A stretch of DNA of 34,174 nt from Flavobacterium rhamnosiphilum (GCF_004349195.1 NZ_SMLG01000017.1:1-34174); one strand, 5' to 3'. Shown: positions 1-8,035, counted from the stretch's first letter. Program-made: numbers and translations. The notes: generated by a model not told the origin, from the letters alone.

Positions 1-79
1 GCAGAGCCCCAGAGGTATTCATGAAATAAAACACAAATTTACACGAACAAAAAATCTGTGAAAATCTGTGAAATCTGTG

Positions 80-105
80 GCAAAAAATAACGAAGCAGAG
101 CTTCG
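80..105 (-). terminator. Putative intrinsic terminator at the 3' end of the locus
   Basis: Read on the minus strand, a perfect 6-bp hairpin (CGAAGC, loop TCT, GCTTCG; plus-strand 91-105) is followed by TTATTTTTTG. It lies about 100 bases beyond the stop of the last minus-strand gene (204), as expected for the end of the operon. The stem is short, and a related GAAGC/GCTTC motif occurs in repeats near 33.9 kb, so it could also be part of a repeat. Confidence 0.5.
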
Positions 106-203
106 AGGAATTAAACCTAAAGAGATTAAAACATCACTTCTCACTAAATTCCTTTAGAGACGGGTAAAACGAAAATTTTATAAGGTTTACAGGTTTCCTT
201 TTT

Positions 204-2240
204 TCAATCCACTAAATGCTTTTCTTGCTTGTCTAATACTTCAAAAGTGGAATTCATACTTTTGAACTCTGGTACAATTTTTTTCATTTTTATTACAATT
301 TGATCATTGTCAAAATGATTCGCAATACGTATCAGCTCTTCAATAGCGGCATTCAAGTCTTCAAATTCATCCAAAATTTCCTCTGAAATCATGATTTTTT
401 CATGATAAGTAGGCAATGTTTTTGAAGTATCGTTTAGTAATTCTTCATATAATTTCTCGCCTGGTCTCAATCCGACGATCTGTATTTTGATATCTTTATC
501 TGGGATAAAACCGGCTAACTTAATCATCTTTTTGGCCAAATCGATAATTTTAACGGGTTTCCCCATATCAAAAATATAAATTTCACCACCATTACCCATC
601 GCTCCTGCCTCTAAAACTAATTGACAAGCTTCAGGAATAGTCATAAAATACCTAATGATATCGGGATGCGTAATCGTAATTGGGCCTCCATTAGAAATTT
701 GCTTAGTAAACAAAGGAACCACGGAACCATTAGAACCTAAAACATTTCCAAAACGTGTGGTTATAAATTTTGTCGCATTTTTCCCTCTGTCTTCTTGATT
801 TTTTGATTGCAGGGAATGCACATACTTTTCGGCTATTCTTTTGCTGGCTCCCATTACATTACTTGGATTTACTGCTTTATCAGTAGATACCATCACAAAT
901 TTTTTGACATTATACAAGCACGACAGATCGGCTAGATTTTTGGTTCCCTCAATATTCGTAAGAATGGCTTGGGAAGGATTTTCTTCCATCAAAGGGACAT
1001 GCTTATAGGCAGCTGCATGAAAAACAACTTGAGGTTGATGCGTTTTAAAAACATTATTCATCGCTTCTTTATTCCTTACATCGGCAATTATAGTATGTAT
1101 TTCTGAATCAGAATTTAAAGCATTCATTTCTAAATACATATGATGCAAAGGTGTTTCGGCCTGATCTAAAATAAGTACTGTCTTAGGATTGAAATTTAAT
1201 ACCTGACGTACAATTTCGCTCCCTATAGATCCGGCAGCTCCGGTAATTAGAATGGTTTTATCTTTTAATTGTTTGGATATCGATTTACCGTCTAATACGA
1301 TAGGTTTTCTTTCCAGTAAATCTTCAATTTGGATATTCTTTACTTTCTGTGAAATTTCTTTTTGATTTTCCCAGTCGGAAATTAATGGCACTGTAAATAC
1401 GTTATAATTGAATTCCAAACATTGGTCTACAATAATTAATTGCTCTTCTTTTGACAAACTTTTGTCGGCAATAATAACTGCTTGGGCGTTAACGGAACGC
1501 ATTAATGGGGGTAATTTTTTCTTTTTAACCAAAATTGGTAAATCCAGCATACGCTTGGTTGCATTTTGATTATTTTTATCGACAAACCCAACAATTTTAA
1601 ATCGGGAAGGGGTTTCAAATTTTAAAGCATTCGCTACTGATATGGCATTGGCATCCGTACCGTAAATGATGGTTCTGATCAATTTGTTTGTTCCTTGTTC
1701 TGAAAAATAGATCTCAAAAGTTTGTTTGATTATTACCCGATATAAAAATAATCCACAAAAAGAAAGTACGATGTTTATGAAAAAAGCAGTGTTTAAAAAT
1801 GCTTTCTCTCCATGTAACAACTCGTACCCAAAATTAAAAAAAAGAAATAGCACCAGAACTGCCATTTGTGAAAACAAAAGCTTAACGGCATCAATATAAG
1901 AAGAGTGTCTGATAATCCCAGAATACGTTCTAAACAACCAGAAAAAGAAAACATTTATCCCAAATAAGGCAGATATGAATGTAAAGCTATGTGGCGTAAT
2001 GATATAGTCTAGTCCAGTTCCCTTAAATATTAGAATAGTAAAAAAAAAGGATAATACTAAAACCGAAAAATCCATCATAATGATAATCCATCTGGGCAGA
2101 TAGCTCAAATTATGAATACTGAATTTCAAGTTTTCTCTTGAAAAAAAAGTAGAAGTTGGCGGCGCTGAACCAGAGTCTTTAGTAGTACCCAAAGTATTTT
2201 TTTTTAAGATTAATTCCTTACAATACACCAAAAATAACAT
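204..2240 (-). CDS. PglF/WbpM/CapD-like membrane nucleotide-sugar 4,6-dehydratase
   Basis: This 678-residue protein has the long form of the FlaA1/PglF/WbpM family. There is a hydrophobic N-terminal region with about four membrane segments (roughly residues 50-170), a first Rossmann-like domain containing YGTDANA (about 194-200), then the catalytic SDR domain with TGAAGSIGSE (about 334-343) and STDKAV (about 454-459). Long family members turn UDP-GlcNAc into UDP-2-acetamido-2,6-dideoxy-4-hexulose at the inner membrane. It is the last gene of the minus-strand set, about 300 bases after rfbA. Together with the DegT aminotransferase at 10324-11463 it could make a 4-amino-4,6-dideoxy sugar such as a bacillosamine precursor. 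The N-terminus upstream of the NLSYLPRW stretch is longer than I would expect, so the true start could be a little downstream. The family is clear; the exact substrate is inferred. Confidence 0.93.
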   Translation of the reverse strand: MLFLVYCKELILKKNTLGTTKDSGSAPPTSTFFSRENLKFSIHNLSYLPRWIIIMMDFSVLVLSFFFTILIFKGTGLDYIITPHSFTFISALFGINVFFFWLFRTYSGIIRHSSYIDAVKLLFSQMAVLVLFLFFNFGYELLHGEKAFLNTAFFINIVLSFCGLFLYRVIIKQTFEIYFSEQGTNKLIRTIIYGTDANAISVANALKFETPSRFKIVGFVDKNNQNATKRMLDLPILVKKKKLPPLMRSVNAQAVIIADKSLSKEEQLIIVDQCLEFNYNVFTVPLISDWENQKEISQKVKNIQIEDLLERKPIVLDGKSISKQLKDKTILITGAAGSIGSEIVRQVLNFNPKTVLILDQAETPLHHMYLEMNALNSDSEIHTIIADVRNKEAMNNVFKTHQPQVVFHAAAYKHVPLMEENPSQAILTNIEGTKNLADLSCLYNVKKFVMVSTDKAVNPSNVMGASKRIAEKYVHSLQSKNQEDRGKNATKFITTRFGNVLGSNGSVVPLFTKQISNGGPITITHPDIIRYFMTIPEACQLVLEAGAMGNGGEIYIFDMGKPVKIIDLAKKMIKLAGFIPDKDIKIQIVGLRPGEKLYEELLNDTSKTLPTYHEKIMISEEILDEFEDLNAAIEELIRIANHFDNDQIVIKMKKIVPEFKSMNSTFEVLDKQEKHLVD

Positions 2241-2541
2241 TTAATGAATTGAAAAAAAAATCTTATTGATTCAATTTACTTTAATATTCGAATAAATAAA
2301 AAAAGAGATGCAGTACATCCCTTGTTATCAGTCAAAATTCATATTTAATCCGAGAAATAAAATAGGCTAACCCATTAGGTGTAATTGTTTTTTTATAACA
2401 AATTTTAGTCAGCTCGAGTTTTTTCGCCAGTTCGTCCCGACACTTCGCTATTTTATGGAGTAAAACGGAACAAAAAATGTCCCGATAGCTATCGGGACAT
2501 TTTTTGTTCCGTTTTAATAATAATAATATGTAATCTGTCCT
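2241..2541. other. Intergenic region between rfbA and the dehydratase gene
   Basis: These 301 bases have no convincing gene. They hold the 56-bp palindromic terminator at 2461-2516 and, at about 2411-2450, broken pieces of the CTCGAG/GTTCG repeats seen elsewhere in the window. I see no TAnnTTTG promoter directly before the dehydratase start. Confidence 0.7.
2461..2516. terminator. Perfect 56-bp palindrome, bidirectional terminator
   Basis: The two 28-base arms (2461-2488 and 2489-2516) are exactly complementary with no spacer; the centre is CCCGATAGCTATCGGG. Read on either strand, the GC-rich inner stem is followed by ATTTTTTG, so it has the form of a bidirectional rho-independent terminator. 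It lies 25 bases past the rfbA stop and would end the rfb transcript before the membrane dehydratase gene. Confidence 0.85.
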
Positions 2542-3411
2542 CTACAGCTTATGCTTCAACAATCCCAAAAGATACTCTCCATAGCCCGATTTTTTTAAAG
2601 GTTCGGCAAGATCTTTTAGTTGCTGCTCAGTGATAAAACCTTGTCTCCAGGCAATTTCTTCTATACAGCCTACTTTCAATCCTTGGCGTTCTTCAATAAC
2701 TTGTACAAATTGTCCCGCTTGCATTAAGCTGTTAAAAGTTCCGGTATCTAGCCAAGCGGTTCCTCTGCTTAAGATGCCTACTTTCAAGGCTCCTTTTTCC
2801 AAATATATTTTATTAACGTCTGTAATTTCATATTCACCACGCGCACTAGGCTTGATATTCTTGGCAATTTCCACGACAGAATTATCATAAAAATACAAAC
2901 CGGGTACCGCATAATTGGATTTGGGTTCCAATGGTTTTTCTTCGATAGAAAGTGCCTTCAGATTTTTATCAAATTCCACAACACCATATCGTTCCGGATC
3001 CGAAACATGATACGCAAAAACAACGCCTCCTTTCGGATTGGTATTAGATTGTAACAACTCATCCATATTGGATCCAAAGAAAATATTATCCCCTAAAACC
3101 AGTGCCACACTGTCTTTCCCAATAAATTCTTCTCCAATGACAAAAGCTTGTGCCAATCCATTTGGAATGGCCTGTTCCGCATAACTGAATTGACAGCCTA
3201 TTGCGGTTCCATCTCCCAACAATTTCTTGAAATTAGGCAAATCGTGAGGCGTAGAAATAATTAATATCTCATTGATTCCTGCCATCATCAAAGTAGACAA
3301 CGGATAATAAATCATGGGTTTGTCATACACAGGCATCATTTGTTTACTCATAGCAAGCGTTAACGGATGCAAACGGGTTCCTGAACCTCCGGCTAATATA
3401 ATTCCTTTCAT
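2542..3411 (-). CDS. rfbA: Glucose-1-phosphate thymidylyltransferase
   Basis: RmlA/RfbA joins glucose-1-phosphate and dTTP to give dTDP-glucose, the first step to dTDP-L-rhamnose. The 289-residue length is normal. The signature [11 protein letters not shown] is at residues 8-18, followed by [18 protein letters not shown] (about 22-39); a further nucleotide-sugar contact, LGDNIFFG, lies near 106-113, and EEKP near 157. It is cytosolic and forms the rhamnose block with rfbB, rfbD and rfbC, although the four genes are separated here by repeat-filled gaps rather than packed together. The start is an ATG; no TAnnTTTG promoter is evident upstream. Confidence 0.97.
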   Translation of the reverse strand: MKGIILAGGSGTRLHPLTLAMSKQMMPVYDKPMIYYPLSTLMMAGINEILIISTPHDLPNFKKLLGDGTAIGCQFSYAEQAIPNGLAQAFVIGEEFIGKDSVALVLGDNIFFGSNMDELLQSNTNPKGGVVFAYHVSDPERYGVVEFDKNLKALSIEEKPLEPKSNYAVPGLYFYDNSVVEIAKNIKPSARGEYEITDVNKIYLEKGALKVGILSRGTAWLDTGTFNSLMQAGQFVQVIEERQGLKVGCIEEIAWRQGFITEQQLKDLAEPLKKSGYGEYLLGLLKHKL

Positions 3412-3751
3412 TGTGTTTTCTGTTATCGTATGTTAGTTTTATATATAGTATTCGTCTCTTCGAGATGTAATTTTTATCCTAAAAAAAGTAATATAAAATG
3501 ACATTCATTGTGTCACCCTGAGCGCAGTCGAAGGGCTACGCAATAAAAAACGTCAATGGTAGTGATTTTATAAATTAGCGATCGCGATTTTATAAAATAG
3601 TATCGAGAAGTTGGTTTCCCATTATTAGTTATTTGCTGTCTATTATTCTAGGGAACCGAGAACTTAAAAAGAGACAACTATTTTATGACCTTTGACTTTC
3701 GACTTCTAACCTATCATCATTCATAACTCATAACCCATAACTTATAACTCA
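3412..3751. other. Intergenic region between rfbB and rfbA, filled with repeats
   Basis: These 340 bases contain no supported gene. About 3458-3611 is a copy of the TTCGAG...CGAGAA interspersed element; 3690-3750 is a run of ATAAC/CATAAC words of the type found after other genes in this block. Confidence 0.7.
3458..3611. repeat. Interspersed element, TTCGAG...CGAGAA family, copy 1
   Basis: This is about 150 bases, closely matched by 27999-28166 and, as far as the window reaches, 34099-34174. Shared blocks are ATATAAAATGACATTC, GTGTCACCCTGAGCGCAG and GGTAGTGATTTTATAAATTA. The ends are complementary (CTTC and GAAG). In this copy the centre has GCGATCGCGATTTTATAAAA. It has no coding capacity, so it resembles a small non-autonomous or structured element. 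Confidence 0.8.
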
Positions 3752-4798
3752 CTAACGATACTGCTTTTCATAATAACTGGCATATTCACCAGAAGTAATA
3801 TTATCCAACCAACTCTGGTTCTCCAAATACCAATTCACGGTTCTTTCCAATCCTTGTTCAAAAGTAACGGAAGGCTTCCATCCCAGTTCTTTATTAATTT
3901 TAGTCGCATCAATGGCATATCTCAAGTCATGTCCGGGACGGTCTTTTACATACGAAATCAATCGTTCCGATGTACCTGTTACACGACCTAATTTTTCATC
4001 CATTATTTTGCAAAGCAATTTAACCAAATCAATATTTTGCCATTCGTTAAAACCTCCAATATTATAGGTATCGTGGTTTTTTCCTTCATGAAAAACCAAA
4101 TCAATCGCTACGGCATGGTCTTCTACAAAAAGCCAGTCACGGGTGTATTTCCCATCACCATAAACGGGCAAGGGTTTGTTTTGAATAATATTATTGATAA
4201 ACAATGGAATCAATTTTTCAGGAAAATGAAAAGGTCCATAATTGTTAGAACAGTTCGTCAAAACATAAGGCAAACCGTAGGTCTCGCCATAAGCCCGAAC
4301 AAAATGATCCGAACTGGCTTTAGAAGCAGAGTAAGGCGAATTAGGATCATAAGCGGTGGTCTCCGTAAACAATCCTTCGGCACCTAAACTGCCATAAACC
4401 TCATCAGTGCTGATGTGGTAAAAACGTTTCCCTTCATAATTCCCTTGCCAAGTAGCCTTAGCCGCATTCAATAAATTCATGGTTCCAATCACATTTGTTT
4501 TCACAAAAGATAATGGATCCGTGATAGAACGATCCACATGCGATTCGGCAGCCAAATGCAAAACCCCGTCAAATTGATGTTCTGCAAATAACTGATCAAT
4601 AAATGAAGCGTCAACTATATCACCTTTGATAAAAGTATAATTCGGTGCTGCCTCTATATCAGCAATATTTTCAAGATTTCCGGCATACGTAAGCGCATCT
4701 AAATTAAAAATCTGATACTGCGGATATTTCTTTACAAAAAGTCGCACAACGTGGGACCCAATAAAACCGGCACCACCGGTAATTAATATTTTTTTCAT
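3752..4798 (-). CDS. rfbB: dTDP-glucose 4,6-dehydratase
   Basis: RmlB/RfbB dehydrates dTDP-glucose to dTDP-4-keto-6-deoxyglucose with bound NAD. The 348-residue length fits the family. The NAD-binding motif GGAGFIGS is at residues 8-15. The catalytic Thr-Asp-Glu triplet TDEVYG is at 131-136, and the YxxxK pair (Tyr156, Lys160) lies in YSASK. HLAAESHVDRS (81-91) is also typical. The product feeds rfbC and rfbD, and is also a possible substrate for the DegT aminotransferase at 10324-11463. The next gene on the transcript is rfbA, 340 bases downstream across a repeat element. Confidence 0.98.
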   Translation of the reverse strand: MKKILITGGAGFIGSHVVRLFVKKYPQYQIFNLDALTYAGNLENIADIEAAPNYTFIKGDIVDASFIDQLFAEHQFDGVLHLAAESHVDRSITDPLSFVKTNVIGTMNLLNAAKATWQGNYEGKRFYHISTDEVYGSLGAEGLFTETTAYDPNSPYSASKASSDHFVRAYGETYGLPYVLTNCSNNYGPFHFPEKLIPLFINNIIQNKPLPVYGDGKYTRDWLFVEDHAVAIDLVFHEGKNHDTYNIGGFNEWQNIDLVKLLCKIMDEKLGRVTGTSERLISYVKDRPGHDLRYAIDATKINKELGWKPSVTFEQGLERTVNWYLENQSWLDNITSGEYASYYEKQYR

Positions 4799-4838
4799 TT
4801 TTATTCTATATTTTTAATATGATTTCAATTTATTCGTC

Positions 4839-4896
4839 AGTTCGAGTGATTTTATAAAATAGCGACAGCGGTTGTATAAAATTGTATCGAGAACCG
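4839..4896. repeat. Internally deleted TTCGAG...CGAGAA element
   Basis: The copy keeps GTTCGAG at one end and CGAGAAC at the other, with ATTTTATAAAATAGCGACAGCG between them. It lacks the ATGACATTC...GTGTCACCC part of the full-length copies. The end pair here is GTTC/GAAC, against CTTC/GAAG in copies 1 and 2. Confidence 0.65.
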
Positions 4897-4921
4897 TTTC
4901 AGTGTCACCCTCAGCTGTCAT

Positions 4922-4994
4922 CTCGAGCGCAGTCGAGAAACAAAATTAAGTTTTGAATTTTCGCTCCCTTTAGAGCTCGGATAAAACGAAAATT
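4922..4994. repeat. Composite hairpin repeat (CTCGAG plus AATTTTCG modules)
   Basis: Module one is CTCGA-GCGCAG-TCGAG (4922-4937). Module two has 8-bp complementary arms AATTTTCG (4956-4963) and CGAAAATT (4987-4994) around CTCCCTTTAG. The same two modules in the same order and length occur at 8036-8109. Confidence 0.8.
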
Positions 4995-5043
4995 GTAAAC
5001 CTGTTCTCATCTCACTAAAACCCATAACCTAAAACTCCTAGCC

Positions 5044-5219
5044 CCGCCCTTAAATAAAAAGCATAAAAAAACAACGAAAAAGTAAAGTGGCAGCAGTCCG
5101 CGAGTTGAGGACGAAGGACGAACGGCTCGGGCTGCGGAACGGCACTTTGAGGTAGTTTTTAAGCTTTTTATTTACAGGCTTGATTTTTTTGTTTCTTTTT
5201 TGATCAAGCAAAAAAGAAA
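5044..5219 (+). repeat. Large structured repeat, copy 1 (possible RNA element)
   Basis: This block of about 175 bases recurs at 9022-9196. Nested complementary arms are: 5051-5062 with 5163-5174 (12 bp); AAAAAC 5067-5072 with GTTTTT 5155-5160; AAAGTG 5084-5089 with CACTTT 5143-5148; and GCAGTCCG 5093-5100 with CGGGCTGC 5128-5135, with one G-U pair if read as plus-strand RNA. A second hairpin follows, with 11-bp arms 5192-5202 and 5209-5219 around ATCAAG. The two copies differ by compensatory changes. Strand is inferred from the wobble pairs. Confidence 0.75.
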
Positions 5220-5319
5220 ATTAGTAAGCCTTATTTTTTTACTTTCAATGAAAAGTCATTGGTAGTGCTATTTAAAGTATTCTAATTTAAAATAACATTC
5301 TAGATTTTCTACTCCCTTT

Positions 5320-5385
5320 AGTGTCGAGAGACAAAATTACGTCCTGAATTTTCAACTCTCTTTAGACCTGGGGTAAACGAAAATT
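5320..5385. repeat. Composite hairpin repeat, diverged copy
   Basis: The TCGAGA module (about 5322) is followed by the arms AATTTTCA (5347-5354) and CGAAAATT (5378-5385) around CTCTCTTTAGACCTGGGG. One arm base has changed relative to the other copies. Confidence 0.65.
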
Positions 5386-5413
5386 TCACCCACTATTCAC
5401 TTCTCACCACTCA

Positions 5414-6277
5414 CTATTTCTCACTTCCAATCAACTCCATACACCTTCTCAAACTCACTTTATAATCCGGAACCTCAACCCCAAAAGTATTTCTTATTTT
5501 GGTTTTATCTAATAAAGAATATTGAGGGCGTTTCGCCGGAGTAGGATAAGCCGACGATGGAATACCACTGATTTCACAATCGAAACCGCCAATTTCTCGA
5601 ATCGCCAAAGCAAATTCATACCAACTGATTTCCCCTTCATTAGAAAAATTATAAATACCTGCCTGCCAATACACATGGGTTAGAATGGTCATGATAGCCT
5701 GAGCCAAATCAGCCGCATAAGTAGGACTTCCTATTTGATCGTTGACCACATTCAAACTATCCCTTTCTTGCATCAATCGGGACATCGTTTTGACAAAATT
5801 ATTTCCAAAACTGGAATATACCCAAGAAGTTCGGATAATAATTGAATTTGGATTTTCTTGCAGACAAGCCTTTTCCCCTGCCAGCTTAGTCGCTCCATAT
5901 ACATTAATAGGACTTGTTGCAGCAGTCTCGGTCAAAGCAGTAGCTGCAGTACCGTCAAAAACATAATCGGTAGAGACATGTATCAATTTACAGTCATTGG
6001 CCTGACTCCATTTTGCCATCACTGCAACGGCTTGATGGTTCAACACATCCGACAATTCAAACTCCGATTCTCCTTTATCCACAGCGGTATGTGCCGCACA
6101 ATTAATGATAATCTGAGGATTAATGATTGCCAACTCAGTTTCTAAATGGACTAAATCACACAAATCCAGTTCCTCCCGATCGGTAAAAACCCATTCAAAT
6201 TGCGGATAATCCACAGCCAAAACGTGTAATTCCGAACCCAATTGCCCTTTGGCACCTGTAACTAATATTTTCTTCAT
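5414..6277 (-). CDS. rfbD: dTDP-4-dehydrorhamnose reductase
   Basis: RmlD/RfbD reduces dTDP-4-keto-L-rhamnose with NAD(P)H to dTDP-L-rhamnose, the last step of the pathway. The 287 residues match the usual length. TGAKGQLGSEL (7-17) is the dinucleotide-binding motif; STDYVFDG (102-109) and the YxxxK pair (Tyr127, Lys131) in VYGATK are conserved. It is an SDR-family cytosolic enzyme. It is separated from rfbC by a 3-kb insertion holding an ATPase and a HEPN-MNT pair, which is unusual for what is normally a compact rfb set. Confidence 0.97.
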   Translation of the reverse strand: MKKILVTGAKGQLGSELHVLAVDYPQFEWVFTDREELDLCDLVHLETELAIINPQIIINCAAHTAVDKGESEFELSDVLNHQAVAVMAKWSQANDCKLIHVSTDYVFDGTAATALTETAATSPINVYGATKLAGEKACLQENPNSIIIRTSWVYSSFGNNFVKTMSRLMQERDSLNVVNDQIGSPTYAADLAQAIMTILTHVYWQAGIYNFSNEGEISWYEFALAIREIGGFDCEISGIPSSAYPTPAKRPQYSLLDKTKIRNTFGVEVPDYKVSLRRCMELIGSEK

Positions 6278-6609
6278 TTAATTTATAATCTTTTCAATTT
6301 TCAAGCTTCACTTCTAACTTCTCACTCCTAACTCCTCACCTCTAACTTCTCACCTCTCACTGTCACCCTGAGCTTGTCGAAGGACACTATTCACTCTTAA
6401 TCCCCTGAACACTATTTCCTGAACACTGACCACTCCTCACTGTCATCTTGAGCTTGTCGAAGGACACTTCTCACTCTTTACCTATCACGTTTCACTACTC
6501 CCCCTTAGTGTCGAAATAAAATTACGTTCTGAATTTTCGGCTCCCTTTAGGAACGGGGCAAAACGAAAATTTTACGCCTACTCACTCCTAACTCCTCACC
6601 ATTCACGAA
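6278..6609. other. Intergenic region between the ATPase gene and rfbD
   Basis: These 332 bases are dominated by pyrimidine-rich words such as CTCAC, TTCTCAC and CTAACTCC (6295-6500). Two copies of CTTGAGCTTGTCGAAGG or its CCTGAGC variant lie at about 6363-6384 and 6443-6466, and a composite AATTTTCG/CGAAAATT hairpin at about 6509-6571. No gene is supported. Confidence 0.7.
6509..6571. repeat. Composite hairpin repeat (AATTTTCG module)
   Basis: The arms AATTTTCG (6532-6539) and CGAAAATT (6564-6571) surround GCTCCCTTTAGGAACGGGG. Upstream is a decayed GTGTCGA module that has lost its hairpin partner. Confidence 0.7.
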
Positions 6610-7806
6610 TTAATATAAAAAACCAAACAACCATAATGGGATTTTGTTCTGAAAACCATACTCAATACCGTCGGCTGCGATGAAGGCGTTTTCAATACCT
6701 TCAATTTGTTTCATCGACTTATCTTTTCCGCCAATTTCGAAAACATACTTCTCATTTATCAAAAAATCACCCTTGTCAGAATACATAATTTTATGGGTAT
6801 ACCCGAGCTGATTTGCGAAAAATGTTTCTCTTATATTTCCAGTATTAGCAGCACTCGAAGTTAAAGCATACATCAAATTTGAGTTTTCCAAATACACTTT
6901 AAGCGGTTTCTGTAGTTTACTAATACCACCCGACTCTTTAAACAAGTTGATAGTAAGACCAATTTCAGCCAAATAATGAAAATACAAAAGCAAAGTACTC
7001 CTGGCAATTCCAATTTTTTCACTCAATTTACTCACATTAGGGATAAAAGGTACTGATTCGGAAATAATAAGCAACAATTGCTTTATTTTATTAACATAAG
7101 CCAAATCCAAACCTCGCAACAAAGGCAACTCAATTTCAAGCATCATATTAATAACCTCTTCCAAACGAGGCACGTACAAATCTAATTCTTCTTTATAAAA
7201 AGGGTAGTACCCCTGCTTGAGATAAGCATCAAAATATTGCAATGGTTTTACCTTTGCATTAATCAAAGCCGATTCTTTTGAGTGATTACTCAAAATAGAC
7301 TCTAAAGTCAATGTATCAAAATGGTGTCCAGTTTCAATACTAAGATATTCACGAAACGAAAGCCCTTGCATGGTATAAGTAATAGCCCTGCGACTCAAAT
7401 CAGCTCTAGCGTTCAATATTTGCAACAAAGAAGACCCTGTAAACACGACTTTTAGCATCGGGTAATCATCATAGATATTTTTCAACTCCTGCGACCAGTT
7501 GTCATATCTATGTACCTCATCTAAGAAAAGATACTCACCTCCTTTTTTTACAAAATCATCCGCTAAATCGACCAGTGTGTTATTGCTAAACCAAATTGAA
7601 TCCAAAGACACATACAATGTCTTATCTAACACCTTCGTCAGATTCATTTTAATATGCTGCAAGAGCATTGTTGTTTTCCCAACACCTCTTGCCCCTTTAA
7701 CCCCTATTAATCTTGCGTTCCAATTAATATCACTCCCCAAACTCCTAACGAAATCCGTTGAAGTAAGACTTAATTTAAAACGAAATTTCTCAACTAACTC
7801 TTCCAT
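6610..7806 (-). CDS. AAA-family ATPase (AAA_14/DUF4143-like)
   Basis: The 398-residue protein has a Walker A motif, GARGVGKTT (about residues 38-46 from the chosen start), and a Walker B-like FLDEVHRY (about 94-101). The C-terminal half looks like the winged-helix plus nuclease-like DUF4143 arrangement common in these bacterial ATPases. The role of this family is poorly defined; it is not a known part of polysaccharide synthesis. I chose the ATG at 7806 because an upstream ATG at 7825-7827 falls inside the -10-type promoter element at 7825-7832 and could hardly be transcribed. With its own promoter and its place between rfbC and rfbD, it looks like an inserted accessory gene. I see no truncation. 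Confidence 0.85.
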   Translation of the reverse strand: MEELVEKFRFKLSLTSTDFVRSLGSDINWNARLIGVKGARGVGKTTMLLQHIKMNLTKVLDKTLYVSLDSIWFSNNTLVDLADDFVKKGGEYLFLDEVHRYDNWSQELKNIYDDYPMLKVVFTGSSLLQILNARADLSRRAITYTMQGLSFREYLSIETGHHFDTLTLESILSNHSKESALINAKVKPLQYFDAYLKQGYYPFYKEELDLYVPRLEEVINMMLEIELPLLRGLDLAYVNKIKQLLLIISESVPFIPNVSKLSEKIGIARSTLLLYFHYLAEIGLTINLFKESGGISKLQKPLKVYLENSNLMYALTSSAANTGNIRETFFANQLGYTHKIMYSDKGDFLINEKYVFEIGGKDKSMKQIEGIENAFIAADGIEYGFQNKIPLWLFGFLY

Positions 7807-7824
7807 ATTGTTTTGTTTACAACA

Positions 7825-7854
7825 CAAAAATACTTATTTTTGTTCGACAGACAA
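7825..7854 (-). promoter_or_regulatory. Bacteroidota-type promoter of the ATPase gene
   Basis: On the minus strand, TATTTTTG (plus 7825-7832) fits the Bacteroidota -7 consensus TAnnTTTG. A TTG at plus 7852-7854 sits 19 bases upstream as the -33 element. The predicted transcript would start about 15-20 bases before the ATG at 7806. This is the best-formed promoter I see in the window. Confidence 0.7.
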
Positions 7855-8035
7855 TACAAAATAATAAATTATTGTTCATTGTATCTAACAAAAAAATGTT
7901 TTCATATATCGCACTATACAAAATAAAACCATACTACTGCGTAACACTATTGTATCTGTTCTATCCAAAACTAAAAAAAGCACTTATTCTTGTATGCCAA
8001 ATTATAGTAAAAAAACCAAAACCCATAACCCTAAA

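Larger units (their letters stand above)
4799..5413. other. Intergenic region between rfbD and rfbB, several repeat families
   Basis: These 615 bases carry no supported gene. In order there is a shortened TTCGAG...CGAGAA element (about 4839-4896), a CTCGAG/AATTTTCG composite (4922-4994), the large structured repeat (5044-5219) and a second composite copy (about 5320-5385). No TAnnTTTG promoter is seen before rfbB. Confidence 0.75.

Noticed and set aside
6295..6500. Possible CRISPR-like array of short words
   Set aside because: The words are not exact repeats, have no regular spacing and no unique spacers, and no cas genes are present.
7807..7827. Longer N-terminus for the ATPase starting MCCKQNN
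   Set aside because: Its ATG lies inside the -7 promoter element, so it would not be in the message.
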